Assembly: GCA_964354375.1 (NCBI GenBank)
Contig: CAYGZQ010000054.1
Location: forward strand, 1 to 28,084
Length of the DNA stretch: 28,084 nt
Direction of reading: 5' to 3'
Origin: CAYGZQ01 sp964354375 [NCBI: uncultured Planctomycetota bacterium]
GTDB lineage: Bacteria > JAJVIF01 > JAPKYR01
Position 1 is the stretch's first letter. Each line of letters begins with the position of its first letter. Of this stretch, positions 16,773 through 25,892 are shown piece by piece. The position numbers were made by a program, and so were the translations under genes. Below the pieces are notes generated by a model. The model was not told the DNA's origin. It saw only the letters and a list, made by a program, of their open reading frames with translations, and ran no database searches.

Positions 16773-17498
16773 ATGGTTAAAGTGAATAGGGGGATTTTAC
16801 CAAAAGACAGAACCGGGCAAAAGTTCAGATGCTACCGCGTTGTCAGGACAATCCGCAGAGAACCTGACGGCCGATACCACATTCTGAAGTGTTCCGAATG
16901 CGGCGCCGAGAAGCGCTCGAAATGGTTTGCGACGTCGAAGAGTTTCTGTCCCTTACCGTGCGATTGCGGGAATTTGCTTTACTCAAAGCTAAAAGTAGGA
17001 GACATCCGCAATAACAAAAAAGTCCTGAACATAAAGGTGACATTCCCTCGCGGAGTTAAGAAATATGAAGTACTCGTTAAATGCCTGAATTGCGGAGCGA
17101 AATCGACCATCAAGGATATCACTGTGCTGAACAAGCGCCCCGGCAAGCCTCAGATGTGGTGCCGGCACTGCAAGGGGGATTCGCTTCGGTTCGATTATAC
17201 CGGAGACGAAGTCGGCACTTGGAGGGTCATAGATGATCGAAAAGAGTCGATGACCTGCAGTTGCCTTAAATGTAAATATCAGATCGTTTTGCTCAGGAAA
17301 CACATTGGTACGCTGAAAAAGAGGAAATGTCCGGCGTGTCTTGAAAACAGCAGAAAAGTCGACAGAGACAAAATCATGTTCCTGCTCCATAATAAAGGCT
17401 ACTCGTACAAGGCTATCGGCGAATATTTCAGACTGAGTGGGCCGATTGTGAAGGATATTGTGAACAGGACTGCGAGGGGATATGTAGGTCCGATGTGA
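16773..17498 (+). CDS. Three zinc-ribbon plus helix-turn-helix protein
   Basis: A 241-aa basic protein with three successive Cys4 modules: C40/C43 with C63/C65 (C59 nearby), C104/C107 with C130/C133, and C164/C167 with C186/C189. Each is preceded by a G-x-x-(Y/W)-x-V strand pattern, so the protein looks like a triplicated zinc-ribbon unit. Residues ~198-236 form a helix-turn-helix (IMFLLHNKGYSYKAIGEYFR then GPIVKDIVNRTARGY). This resembles phage and mobile-element DNA-binding proteins, but I recognise no named family. Codon use is more AT-rich than in neighbours and the RBS is weak, which suggests horizontal acquisition. It lies between two palindromic repeats and converges on the deoxyribosyltransferase-like gene. 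Likely DNA-binding; target unknown. Confidence 0.75.
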   Translation: MVKVNRGILPKDRTGQKFRCYRVVRTIRREPDGRYHILKCSECGAEKRSKWFATSKSFCPLPCDCGNLLYSKLKVGDIRNNKKVLNIKVTFPRGVKKYEVLVKCLNCGAKSTIKDITVLNKRPGKPQMWCRHCKGDSLRFDYTGDEVGTWRVIDDRKESMTCSCLKCKYQIVLLRKHIGTLKKRKCPACLENSRKVDRDKIMFLLHNKGYSYKAIGEYFRLSGPIVKDIVNRTARGYVGPM

Positions 17499-17515
17499 TG
17501 TCCTGGGTACAGACG

Positions 17516-17705
17516 AGTGGCGTCTACATGCGAGTCTTCGAGCATGTGGACGTTTCCCAGGCACGGTCGAATCTCAGATACTTCGGGACTTGGAGCGTGT
17601 GAAAGTGAAGTCGTGAATGTCCTCCGGAACGTTGAGCTCTCGACGCAGTGTCGATGGCTCTCGTATAACGTCCACATGCTCGAAGACTCGCATGTAGACG
17701 CCACT
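17516..17705. repeat. Perfect 39-bp inverted repeat enclosing 112 bp
   Basis: Positions 17516-17554 are exactly complementary to 17667-17705. Within each arm an 11-base stem (CGTCTACATGC with GCATGTGGACG, one G-T wobble) forms its own hairpin around a 10-nt loop. The 112-bp interior has no convincing gene. The element fills the space between two convergent genes. The layout (two palindromic units, inverted, with a short spacer) matches REPIN/MITE-like elements; a dual terminator is the alternative. No transposase gene is present. Confidence 0.75.
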
Positions 17706-17733
17706 GGCGAGTGCATCGCTGGACTATGACTCC

Positions 17734-18924
17734 TTAGTCTTCAACCAAGGTGACTTTGAGGCCCGGATAATATGTGCTCAGTGGATTGTCCACAGAGTCC
17801 GGGTCCTGCAATGCCATCCGCACCTGGGTAGCGATCTGAGCCTTATAGGTCTGCAGATTGGGAACCAAGGAATAGATGTCAGAGTCATCTATCTGAATTG
17901 TCCGAAATTGATCGAGATCGAATGGAATCCGATCTGACTTTCTAATAATCTGCACGGTCGGAAGACGGCAAGCATGGCGCAAGGAAAGCTCGTAGAAGAC
18001 GTTAGGATTGTGATAGCTGAGGTCCGCGATAACCAATTTGGATCTTATGATGAACTCAATCACCTGCCTGGTTATCATGCCTGGCTTTCCAATGTTGTCC
18101 GCCCTTATGACCTTCAGTTTGAACTCCTGCAATGCGGGCTCTACCAGGGTGGCGAGAAAAAGATCAGCGTGCTTCCGCTGCTCTGTGTCTTCATCACCAA
18201 TGGGAGAGATGTAGAAACATATACTATCCCAGTCTTGGCTCTCCTGCGATGGCTGCCTGACCTCCGATTGTGGTTCTGCAGCACCGGGTGGAGTAGGTGC
18301 GGGCGGTCCAGTGCCCTCTGTGTCAGGGGGAACGTCCTCCAGTGCCTGCTCAATGGATATAATGCGGTCTGCCCCTGCCAGCAGCTTCAGAATGCCAAGG
18401 TACTTGGCATTGACTATAAACATATCCACACATTGCTTGCTGATCTCGGGAGGGATGTCTTCTGTTTCCCTCACTAAGTCCTCCAGAACGGAGGCATCAG
18501 GCAACCTCTGCCCCTTCTGGGTTTCGTATAGCTGCTGGAATAGGGTGATTCGTTCAATCGCGAGCTTGAAGCGCGCCATGAGCTTCTCTTTGGGTGGCGC
18601 GTCTGCGCTTGTAGCCAAGTCGCCGTCAGGTGTAAGTTCAAGGTATTCCGCACTGTAGTTTCCCTTGATGAGGCCGTACCTGCTCGCATTGGTGACCATC
18701 TGCCTACTAGGTCCACTGTCGGCTGATTTCCCCATCTTGTCAAAGAGAGTGAGACGACGCATTCTCTGCCCGCTTGCGTACTTCTGGATCGCATTCGGAA
18801 CTCCTAGCGCCTCCTCAAATGAGCACGCAGGGATGGGTTTGACTTGGCGCACGCGTTTGTGCACGCTTTTGCGAGGGCGTCGCTTGGCTCTTTTGGCTTC
18901 TCCGGTACCAGCATTATCAGTCAT
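17734..18924 (-). CDS. DUF5343-like plus deoxyribosyltransferase/TIR-like protein, candidate defence effector
   Basis: A 396-aa protein. The start at 18924 is chosen because GAGGTGA lies 5-6 nt before that ATG; an upstream GTG (18984) falls inside a hairpin. Residues 1-35 are Lys/Arg-rich. Residues ~35-170 look like a winged-helix region (QKYASGQRMRRLTLFDKMGK; SRYGLIKGNYSAEYLELTPD), resembling DUF5343-type domains. A Pro/Gln-rich linker (~205-230) follows. The C-terminal domain has FYISPIGD (237-244), IADLSYHNPN (299-308) and FYEL (310-313). Asp301, Asn306 and Glu312 fit the nucleoside deoxyribosyltransferase/DRHyd and TIR-like pattern, where the Glu is catalytic in base or nicotinamide cleavage. 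Such domains are common effectors in antiviral systems. Function here is inference. It sits on the groESL strand, 103 nt after groEL. Confidence 0.75.
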   Translation of the reverse strand: MTDNAGTGEAKRAKRRPRKSVHKRVRQVKPIPACSFEEALGVPNAIQKYASGQRMRRLTLFDKMGKSADSGPSRQMVTNASRYGLIKGNYSAEYLELTPDGDLATSADAPPKEKLMARFKLAIERITLFQQLYETQKGQRLPDASVLEDLVRETEDIPPEISKQCVDMFIVNAKYLGILKLLAGADRIISIEQALEDVPPDTEGTGPPAPTPPGAAEPQSEVRQPSQESQDWDSICFYISPIGDEDTEQRKHADLFLATLVEPALQEFKLKVIRADNIGKPGMITRQVIEFIIRSKLVIADLSYHNPNVFYELSLRHACRLPTVQIIRKSDRIPFDLDQFRTIQIDDSDIYSLVPNLQTYKAQIATQVRMALQDPDSVDNPLSTYYPGLKVTLVED

Positions 18925-18970
18925 TGTGCTCACCTCACAAACATCAGTCTTCAGAGCGCGTTTGATAGCG

Positions 18971-19004
18971 CATATGGGGCGCACCTTGCGATGCGCCCCA
19001 TATG
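18971..19004 (-). terminator. Perfect 13-bp hairpin after groEL
   Basis: CATATGGGGCGCA (18971-18983) and its exact complement (18992-19004) flank an 8-nt loop, 24 nt past the groEL stop. No T tract follows on the reverse strand, so it is a non-canonical terminator or a 3'-end stabilising stem. It separates groESL from the downstream deoxyribosyltransferase-like gene and could let some read-through pass. Confidence 0.55.
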
Positions 19005-19027
19005 TGTACCTCAGTTTGGTGCGGATG

Positions 19028-20662
<1,635 letters not shown>

Positions 20663-20691
20663 TCATTCCTCCGTTTTCATTTTGATAGAAT

Positions 20692-20997
20692 CTAGGGAGC
20701 GATGGCCAGGATGTCGTCCTCCCTCAGGATGATGTACTCCTCGCCCTCGTACTTGATCGTTGTGCCGCCGTACTTGGAATGGAAGACCCGGTCGCCGACC
20801 TTGACGGTGATGGGGATGTGTTTGCCCTCATCGGAGTAGCGTCCGGGACCGATCGCGACGACCTCGCCAAGCTGCGGCTTTTCCTTGGCGGTGTCGGGGA
20901 TCACGATGCCGCTGGGGGTGGTGCTGAGCTCCTCTTCGAGGGGCTTGACAACCACGCGGTCGGCAAGTGGTTTGATGTTGAGCTTTTTAGCTGTCAC
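20692..20997 (-). CDS. groES: Co-chaperonin GroES (Hsp10)
   Basis: A 101-aa GroES with the conserved [13 protein letters not shown], mobile loop [26 protein letters not shown] and [20 protein letters not shown] segments. It caps the GroEL ring. The start is GTG at 20995-20997, with AAGGAGG (reverse complement of 21008-21014) 10 nt upstream. First gene of the groES-groEL operon, with a CIRCE operator 36 nt upstream of the start. Confidence 0.97.
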   Translation of the reverse strand: MTAKKLNIKPLADRVVVKPLEEELSTTPSGIVIPDTAKEKPQLGEVVAIGPGRYSDEGKHIPITVKVGDRVFHSKYGGTTIKYEGEEYIILREDDILAIAP

Positions 20998-21032
20998 GTG
21001 GAGAGAACCTCCTTAGGATTTCTCTAGGATTT

Positions 21033-21059
21033 CTAGCACTCATTCTATGAGAGTGCTAG
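21033..21059 (-). promoter_or_regulatory. CIRCE operator (HrcA site) for groESL
   Basis: CTAGCACTC - 9 nt - GAGTGCTAG, a perfect 9-bp inverted repeat with the exact CIRCE spacing. It differs from the consensus TTAGCACTC-N9-GAGTGCTAA only in the outermost base of each arm. It lies between the predicted transcription start and the groES RBS, where HrcA repression is classically exerted. hrcA itself is not in the window. Confidence 0.95.
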
Positions 21060-21067
21060 CACAATAA

Positions 21068-21096
21068 TCTTTAGCACCTCGCACTCAACTTGTCAA
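21068..21096 (-). promoter_or_regulatory. Sigma70-type promoter of groESL
   Basis: On the reverse strand, TTGACA (complement of 21091-21096) is a perfect -35. Seventeen bases later TAAAGA (complement of 21068-21073) is the -10. Transcription would start near 21061, immediately before the CIRCE operator. Confidence 0.75.
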
Positions 21097-21136
21097 GCGA
21101 GATCTTGCGGTAAATACGGGAAGACCCGGCGGATAT

Positions 21137-21207
21137 GGGAGGGCGAAGCTCCTGCTGAGCCGTCGAACAGCGGTCAGGAGGCGGCTCGGCGGGAGCCTCG
21201 CCCTCCC
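21137..21207. repeat. REPIN-like imperfect inverted repeat
   Basis: Arms 21137-21162 and 21182-21207 match in 23 of 26 positions as an inverted repeat (two of the three differences are G-U compatible), around a 19-nt loop. Each arm also contains its own short palindrome (GGCTC...GAGCC). The element lies between the divergent groESL and 1121-aa lipoprotein promoters. Confidence 0.6.
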
Positions 21208-21214
21208 CGGCAGA

Positions 21215-21243
21215 TTGCCATTTCACATCGGAAGCTGTATCCT
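21215..21243 (+). promoter_or_regulatory. Possible promoter of the 1121-aa lipoprotein gene
   Basis: TTGCCA (21215-21220), 17-nt spacer, TATCCT (21238-21243): 5/6 and 4/6 matches to sigma70 consensus. It would give a leader of about 37 nt before the RBS and ATG. It directly follows the repeat at 21137-21207. Confidence 0.4.
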
Positions 21244-21286
21244 TGATATCCGCAACATTTGTATCCTAAGGAGAGCATTTATTCCG

Positions 21287-24200
21287 ATGCGTCAAAACAT
21301 ACTTGGTTACTCAGCAATTGTCCTGGCGCTGCTTCTTTGCGGCTGCTCAACAGGCGGAGTCGACCGATCCCCGGTTGCTCCGGCAGCGCAGGACTCCGGG
21401 ACCAGCGCGGTCCGGGAGACTGAGCAGTCTCAGACCTATCTGTGGGGTTACTACGACGTATACCTGGACACGGATGAAATGACTGTGACAGTGGTCCCGA
21501 ACCGGTCGGCCGAGTTCGCGGTGAATATCGTCAAGTTCCTCAACAGCTCCGCGACGAACCTGGGGATTTCATTCAACGGCGCCCATGCGGGAAGCGGGTA
21601 CGTCGATGTCGACCTTGATGTCACGATCAAGCACCCGTTCAGCGGGAAGCCCGAGTTCAACGGATACGACGTGAGGGGCATATTCCTGGGAAACGGGTCC
21701 GAGCAGCTGGACTATTATGATCTCGGGGTCTCGGACCGCGGCGTCAACGACCAGGTCCTGTACGATTTCAACGAGGTGGTTGCGGACCCGCACGCGGGTC
21801 TGGTCGGTAATCCAGACGGGTACACGCGATGGTGGAATCCGACCGAGTTCACGTCTGCCACTATTTTCGGGTACTACCCCGGTATGCTGGCGTCGAAGGG
21901 ATACAGCCCGACCGCCAGGGTGAACGCGTACAAATACTTCGCCGACGGGCTGGATGTCGAGGACGATGTCGTCACTTTCCTGGAGAACACATCCGGGGAC
22001 GGCGTATTTTCGAGCGGCGCCGAGAACACCCGCAACTACTACCTGCGATTCCCGAAGCCTGCTCCCGGCGTGAAATTCGCCTATGCGGTCGTCGCTAACT
22101 GGGAAAGCACGACCGTGCATCCGTCGAATGCTCCCGAGGCTGTCGCGGTGAGCGTGACCGTAACCGATGACATCTACTACGTCAGTCCCACCGACAGCGG
22201 GGGAGACCTTATCCTTGATATCACCCTCTTCGGTTGGAAGAACCCGCCCTCCGGCATAGCTATCGAGTCCAGTGTCCTGAGCTCAGAGTATTCCCTGAAT
22301 CCCACGGAGATGATCCCGACCGCCACCGGAACCAACTGGTGGACATACCACACTGAGATCCCTGCCGACAGCATCGACGGGGTCGCTGGAAATGAATTCT
22401 GGGTGATCGCCCAGTACTCGCCTGAGACATACGAGAATCCGTTCGGCATTCCCAACGGCGCCGGGACAGACCCGCTCGCATCATTCTTCCGCAATGACCT
22501 TTGGGTTTCACCGACGCCCTACAACCAGCCGCCGGTAATCGACAGCGGCGTGGACGGCAACGCCTTTCCGCAGGTGAACTCGACCGAGATATACAACGTT
22601 GACGCGAATGATCCTGACGGCGACAGCCTGTCTTACTCCTGGACAGTGACCGACAAGGCGAATGGAATGCCCGATCCGTCTTATGACGGCGTTCCCGGCG
22701 ACGGCGCAGGGAATCTTACCATTGTCTGGGGGAATATCTCGGGGGTCGCCGCGGGAAAGCAGTACGACATTTCATGCACAGTGACCGACGGCAAGTCTGC
22801 GCCGGTCCCGGCGGTCACCCTGACGGCGAGTGTCGGCTGCCCGGCTGCAGTGCCAATCGCAATTGACCCGGCCGGCGGCGGCATCGCGACAGATGTCGTC
22901 GGCGCGACCATCACAGTTGACGGCAACCTGGTCGCAGGAGCTTCGCTGGCAGTCCAGTTAATCCTCGACGATACCATAATTGACGGGACAAGCGTTGCGT
23001 ATGTCGACCCGACCCATCTGACCGCCGACTTCGCCCTGTACGATGTTCCCCTCGGGGATTACATGGTCATGGTGACAAACGGTTGCGGGACGCAGGCAAG
23101 CAGCGCAGAGGGCCTGTTCACAATCGTATGCGGCGGTCCTGTGCCCTATTCCATGGATCCGTTCCAGGCCGACCTGGATACAATAGTTTATGACGCACAC
23201 ATTCTTGTTTCAGGGGGTCTGGTCGAAGGACCTTCCCTCGCCGTGTCGCTCATACAAGGACCAACGGAAATCGTCGGCCAGAACATTGAAGTGTACGGGC
23301 CCGACGAGATGATCGCGGATTTCTATCTGTTCGGAGCGCCTCTGGGGGACTATTTCATCGAAGTCACCAACGGATGCGGGACGCAGGCAACCAGCGATTC
23401 ACCGCTGTTCGAGGTCACGTGCCCGGCGCCGACTGCGGTGGCAATCTCACCCCCGTCCGGTTTTGAAGGATTCTCCGTCCTCACTCACATAATGTTCGGG
23501 GATTCCGTGATGGACGGTCCGTCCCTCGACGCCGCTCTCGTACCAACAGGCGGCGGTACCGAGATCCCTGCGTCAACCGTGCAATGGCTCTCCGGAGTTC
23601 AAATCAATGCTTCCTTCGATCTCCCGCCCGGGTCGACCGGAGACTATTTCGTAAAAGTCACGAACGGCTGCGGAACGATTCACACCGCCGACACCTTCGT
23701 CTTTACCGTCGAGCCTACCAAGAACATACTCGTGTCTACAGCCGACTTTGCCGCCGATCTGTGCATTGACCCCACGACGGATGACATTCTGGTTCTCTAT
23801 TTGACGGGGATGGTTAAGCGATTCGCCTTGAGCTCATGCTATTCGAGTTTCACGGACATCGACGGGAGTTTCGCGGGCGTAGAGATGAAATACATCGACT
23901 GCGCCGACGACGGCTCGTGGCACCTGGTAGGCCTTGTACCGGCGAGCCCAAACGTCTTCACAAGGCATTACGACACGGACGATCAGGAGGTCATATACCT
24001 TACCAGCGGGCTGGAAACCAACGGTAGTATCGTTGACGCCTACGAAATGCCTTCATGGTCCAATCAACCTGACGCGCATAGCTGGGCAACCATCTATCTT
24101 GACGATCCGAATGATCAGTACCATACGGCAGTGCTCGGATGGCTTCCGCCGGATTACTTTACGGACAACTACTTCTGCACGGCGGTCACATCGTCCCTGT

Positions 24201-24652
24201 TGACCGGTCCTCAGTACTTGTACCAGTCATCCATCCGCGCTGTCGAAGCCGATCCGGTCAGTGAAGGTCTCTGGATTGTGGGAGGCTGGGATTACTGGTA
24301 TGCGTCGCGATGGAGGATGGACTACGGCCTTAACCAAATGAATTACGCCAGCGCGTTTTTCGGCAACGGGACCGCTGTCCAGGAGGATACAGGTCTTTAC
24401 GACGCCCTGGACATTTCCGCCGCGAAGGACAATCACATGTATGTCCTGGACATGCTCTCGGGTTCGAGTTACCGGATCAAGGCCTTTGATGCCGGCAACG
24501 GAAACGCATTTGTCCCGGGCGTCGATGCGGACAGCTCGGTGGCGGTGCCGAAGCGAATCGACGGGAGCACCGAGTCGGGTATTCTCGCCATGGTCTCAAC
24601 ATACGGTCAGAACACCTACTTGTCTATCTATCCTCCGAGCGAGCTGCCTTGA
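21287..24652 (+). CDS. Very large lipoprotein with IPT/TIG-like repeats
   Basis: A 1121-aa protein starting at the ATG at 21287 (AAGGAGA at 21268-21274). The signal peptide ends L-C-G-C, lipobox Cys20. Residues ~45-290 are the domain shared with the 850-aa lipoprotein (LWGYYDVYLDTDEMTV; VTIKHPFSGKPEF with YDVRGIFLG; NPDGYTRWWNPTEF; VKFAYAVVANWES). Residues ~414-518 look like a PKD/cadherin-type Ig fold (VDANDPDGDSLSYSW). Residues ~518-810 hold three tandem ~90-aa IPT/TIG-like units, each ending near G-D-Y-x-(V/I)-x-V-T-N-G-C-G-T and beginning with another Cys, so disulfides are plausible. The last ~310 residues look beta-rich, perhaps another propeller-like domain. Probably surface-exposed; role unknown. 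An intrinsic terminator follows at 24681-24704. Confidence 0.88.
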   Translation: MRQNILGYSAIVLALLLCGCSTGGVDRSPVAPAAQDSGTSAVRETEQSQTYLWGYYDVYLDTDEMTVTVVPNRSAEFAVNIVKFLNSSATNLGISFNGAHAGSGYVDVDLDVTIKHPFSGKPEFNGYDVRGIFLGNGSEQLDYYDLGVSDRGVNDQVLYDFNEVVADPHAGLVGNPDGYTRWWNPTEFTSATIFGYYPGMLASKGYSPTARVNAYKYFADGLDVEDDVVTFLENTSGDGVFSSGAENTRNYYLRFPKPAPGVKFAYAVVANWESTTVHPSNAPEAVAVSVTVTDDIYYVSPTDSGGDLILDITLFGWKNPPSGIAIESSVLSSEYSLNPTEMIPTATGTNWWTYHTEIPADSIDGVAGNEFWVIAQYSPETYENPFGIPNGAGTDPLASFFRNDLWVSPTPYNQPPVIDSGVDGNAFPQVNSTEIYNVDANDPDGDSLSYSWTVTDKANGMPDPSYDGVPGDGAGNLTIVWGNISGVAAGKQYDISCTVTDGKSAPVPAVTLTASVGCPAAVPIAIDPAGGGIATDVVGATITVDGNLVAGASLAVQLILDDTIIDGTSVAYVDPTHLTADFALYDVPLGDYMVMVTNGCGTQASSAEGLFTIVCGGPVPYSMDPFQADLDTIVYDAHILVSGGLVEGPSLAVSLIQGPTEIVGQNIEVYGPDEMIADFYLFGAPLGDYFIEVTNGCGTQATSDSPLFEVTCPAPTAVAISPPSGFEGFSVLTHIMFGDSVMDGPSLDAALVPTGGGTEIPASTVQWLSGVQINASFDLPPGSTGDYFVKVTNGCGTIHTADTFVFTVEPTKNILVSTADFAADLCIDPTTDDILVLYLTGMVKRFALSSCYSSFTDIDGSFAGVEMKYIDCADDGSWHLVGLVPASPNVFTRHYDTDDQEVIYLTSGLETNGSIVDAYEMPSWSNQPDAHSWATIYLDDPNDQYHTAVLGWLPPDYFTDNYFCTAVTSSLLTGPQYLYQSSIRAVEADPVSEGLWIVGGWDYWYASRWRMDYGLNQMNYASAFFGNGTAVQEDTGLYDALDISAAKDNHMYVLDMLSGSSYRIKAFDAGNGNAFVPGVDADSSVAVPKRIDGSTESGILAMVSTYGQNTYLSIYPPSELP

Positions 24653-24680
24653 ACAGGGCATCGTGATCACCGGAAAAAGA

Positions 24681-24704
24681 AACCGGCCCCAGGGCCGGTT
24701 TTTT
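24681..24704. terminator. Bidirectional intrinsic terminator
   Basis: AACCGGCC - 4 nt - GGCCGGTT followed by a T run (to 24704) on the + strand. A purine run (AAAAAGAA) upstream supplies a T-rich tail on the - strand. It lies between the stop codons of two convergent genes (24652 and 24728) and can end both transcripts. Confidence 0.92.
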
Positions 24705-24727
24705 GTCATGACTATCAGGCAGGGGTC

Positions 24728-25849
24728 TCAGGTTATCGTCGCGTAGTCGTCGTTGGCCTCGTTTTCGGTGAGGCGACCCAGGGCCGACCCGTCGCGATTG
24801 ATCTTGTATATCTCGTAGTTTCCGTCACGGTCGGAGGTGAAAACGATGACCATACCGTCGGCGGAGATTGTCGGGCGACCGTCCCACGCGGGATCGTCCG
24901 TCAGGCGCGTTCGCTCCCCAGTTTCCAAATCGAGCACCCAGATATCGGAATTCCCCTCGTTCTGCGGGATCGGACCTGTCGCAGCCGTATCGGCTGCGCT
25001 GTCGGAGGTGTCCTCTTCATCGGGCTGCTGTGGCATTGAGCCGCCGCCCCCCATGCCGGGATACATCAGGTAGCCGAACGGATATGCTGACGCCGCGAAG
25101 CTGCCCAGAGGCGGGGAAAGCTCCGAGGCACCGGTTGAGGTCTCGGTTGCCGGCTGTGCTTCTTCGGTCGTCTCGGTTTCCTCGACCGCGGGCTCCTCGG
25201 GAGTCACGGCACAGTACACGACGTACCGTCCGTCGGCCGAGACGCTTGGATGCTCCTCCCATGTGCGGGGGTTGGTGCTGATGCGCTCGATGTCGCCGCC
25301 GCGCGCGGGCGCACGGAAAATGAAGGAATACACCCCGGTGCGACCTGTCCAGTAGACCCATTCGTCGCCGGAGACCAGGGCGGGCGATTCGTCGGGCTTC
25401 TCGCTGTCAGTGATGCGGTACTGGAGCTCGTTCGGATCGATGGGATCGGTGATGATCTCGAGGTTTCCGGCACGCATGGTAGTGTAGGCCGTGAACGTGC
25501 CGTCGTGACTGATCACCGGCTCGAGCTCATCGTAGATCTCGTTCTTGGTGAGCTTCTCCTCGTTGCCGTCGAGGATGTAGAAAGCGTTCCAGAATTTTCC
25601 CCAGAGAGTCTCCTCGATGCGAGTGTAAATGAGGATGCGTCCGTCGGCGGTGATCGACGGATGCCTGCAGCCGAGATCGGTTGCCGCAACCGCATCGGAG
25701 CCTTCGAGTTTGAATACTCTCGCTTCACCGTCGCGATCGGACTCGAAGTAGATGGTGTAGGAGGCGGATCGGGCCGGGTTGGTTCCGGCCAGAGCGGCAA
25801 GCAAGACCGCGAGCCCCAACAAGAATGCAAGCCGAGGATATGTCCCCAT
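24728..25849 (-). CDS. Exported PD40/TolB-like beta-propeller protein
   Basis: A 373-aa protein with a signal peptide (residues ~1-29, cleavage near A-R-S-A before SYTIYF). It has WD40-like PD40 repeats: YTIYFESDRDGEARVFKLEG, HPSITADGRILIYTR, EPVISHDGTFTAYTT, HPSVSADGRYVVYCA, RPTISADGMVIVFTS and DRDGNYEIYKINRDG. These form a TolB-type propeller. About 85 residues before the last blades are a Thr/Glu- and Pro/Gly/Met-rich low-complexity insertion (from EEPAVEETETTEEAQ to IPQNEGNSD). No TolB N-terminal domain is present, so it is TolB-like only in its propeller. The start at 25849 is preferred over an upstream in-frame codon (25921) because it begins the signal peptide. Confidence 0.82.
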   Translation of the reverse strand: MGTYPRLAFLLGLAVLLAALAGTNPARSASYTIYFESDRDGEARVFKLEGSDAVAATDLGCRHPSITADGRILIYTRIEETLWGKFWNAFYILDGNEEKLTKNEIYDELEPVISHDGTFTAYTTMRAGNLEIITDPIDPNELQYRITDSEKPDESPALVSGDEWVYWTGRTGVYSFIFRAPARGGDIERISTNPRTWEEHPSVSADGRYVVYCAVTPEEPAVEETETTEEAQPATETSTGASELSPPLGSFAASAYPFGYLMYPGMGGGGSMPQQPDEEDTSDSAADTAATGPIPQNEGNSDIWVLDLETGERTRLTDDPAWDGRPTISADGMVIVFTSDRDGNYEIYKINRDGSALGRLTENEANDDYATIT

Positions 25850-25892
25850 GACGTTAACCCCCACGATGTGGATCGGTAGGTAGAACGGGAGT

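Noticed and set aside
17516-17705. Insertion sequence with 39-bp terminal inverted repeats
   Set aside because: The 112-bp interior cannot encode a transposase and no target-site duplication is visible (flanks GACGA and GGCGA are not a convincing repeat).
17399-17729. Short open frames on both strands across the 39-bp inverted repeat
   Set aside because: Both frames read the same repeat from opposite directions, overlap real genes or the repeat, and have no RBS or conserved motif.
24728-25849. True TolB of the Tol-Pal system
   Set aside because: Only the PD40 propeller is similar; the TolB N-terminal domain is missing and no tolA, tolQ, tolR or pal is nearby.
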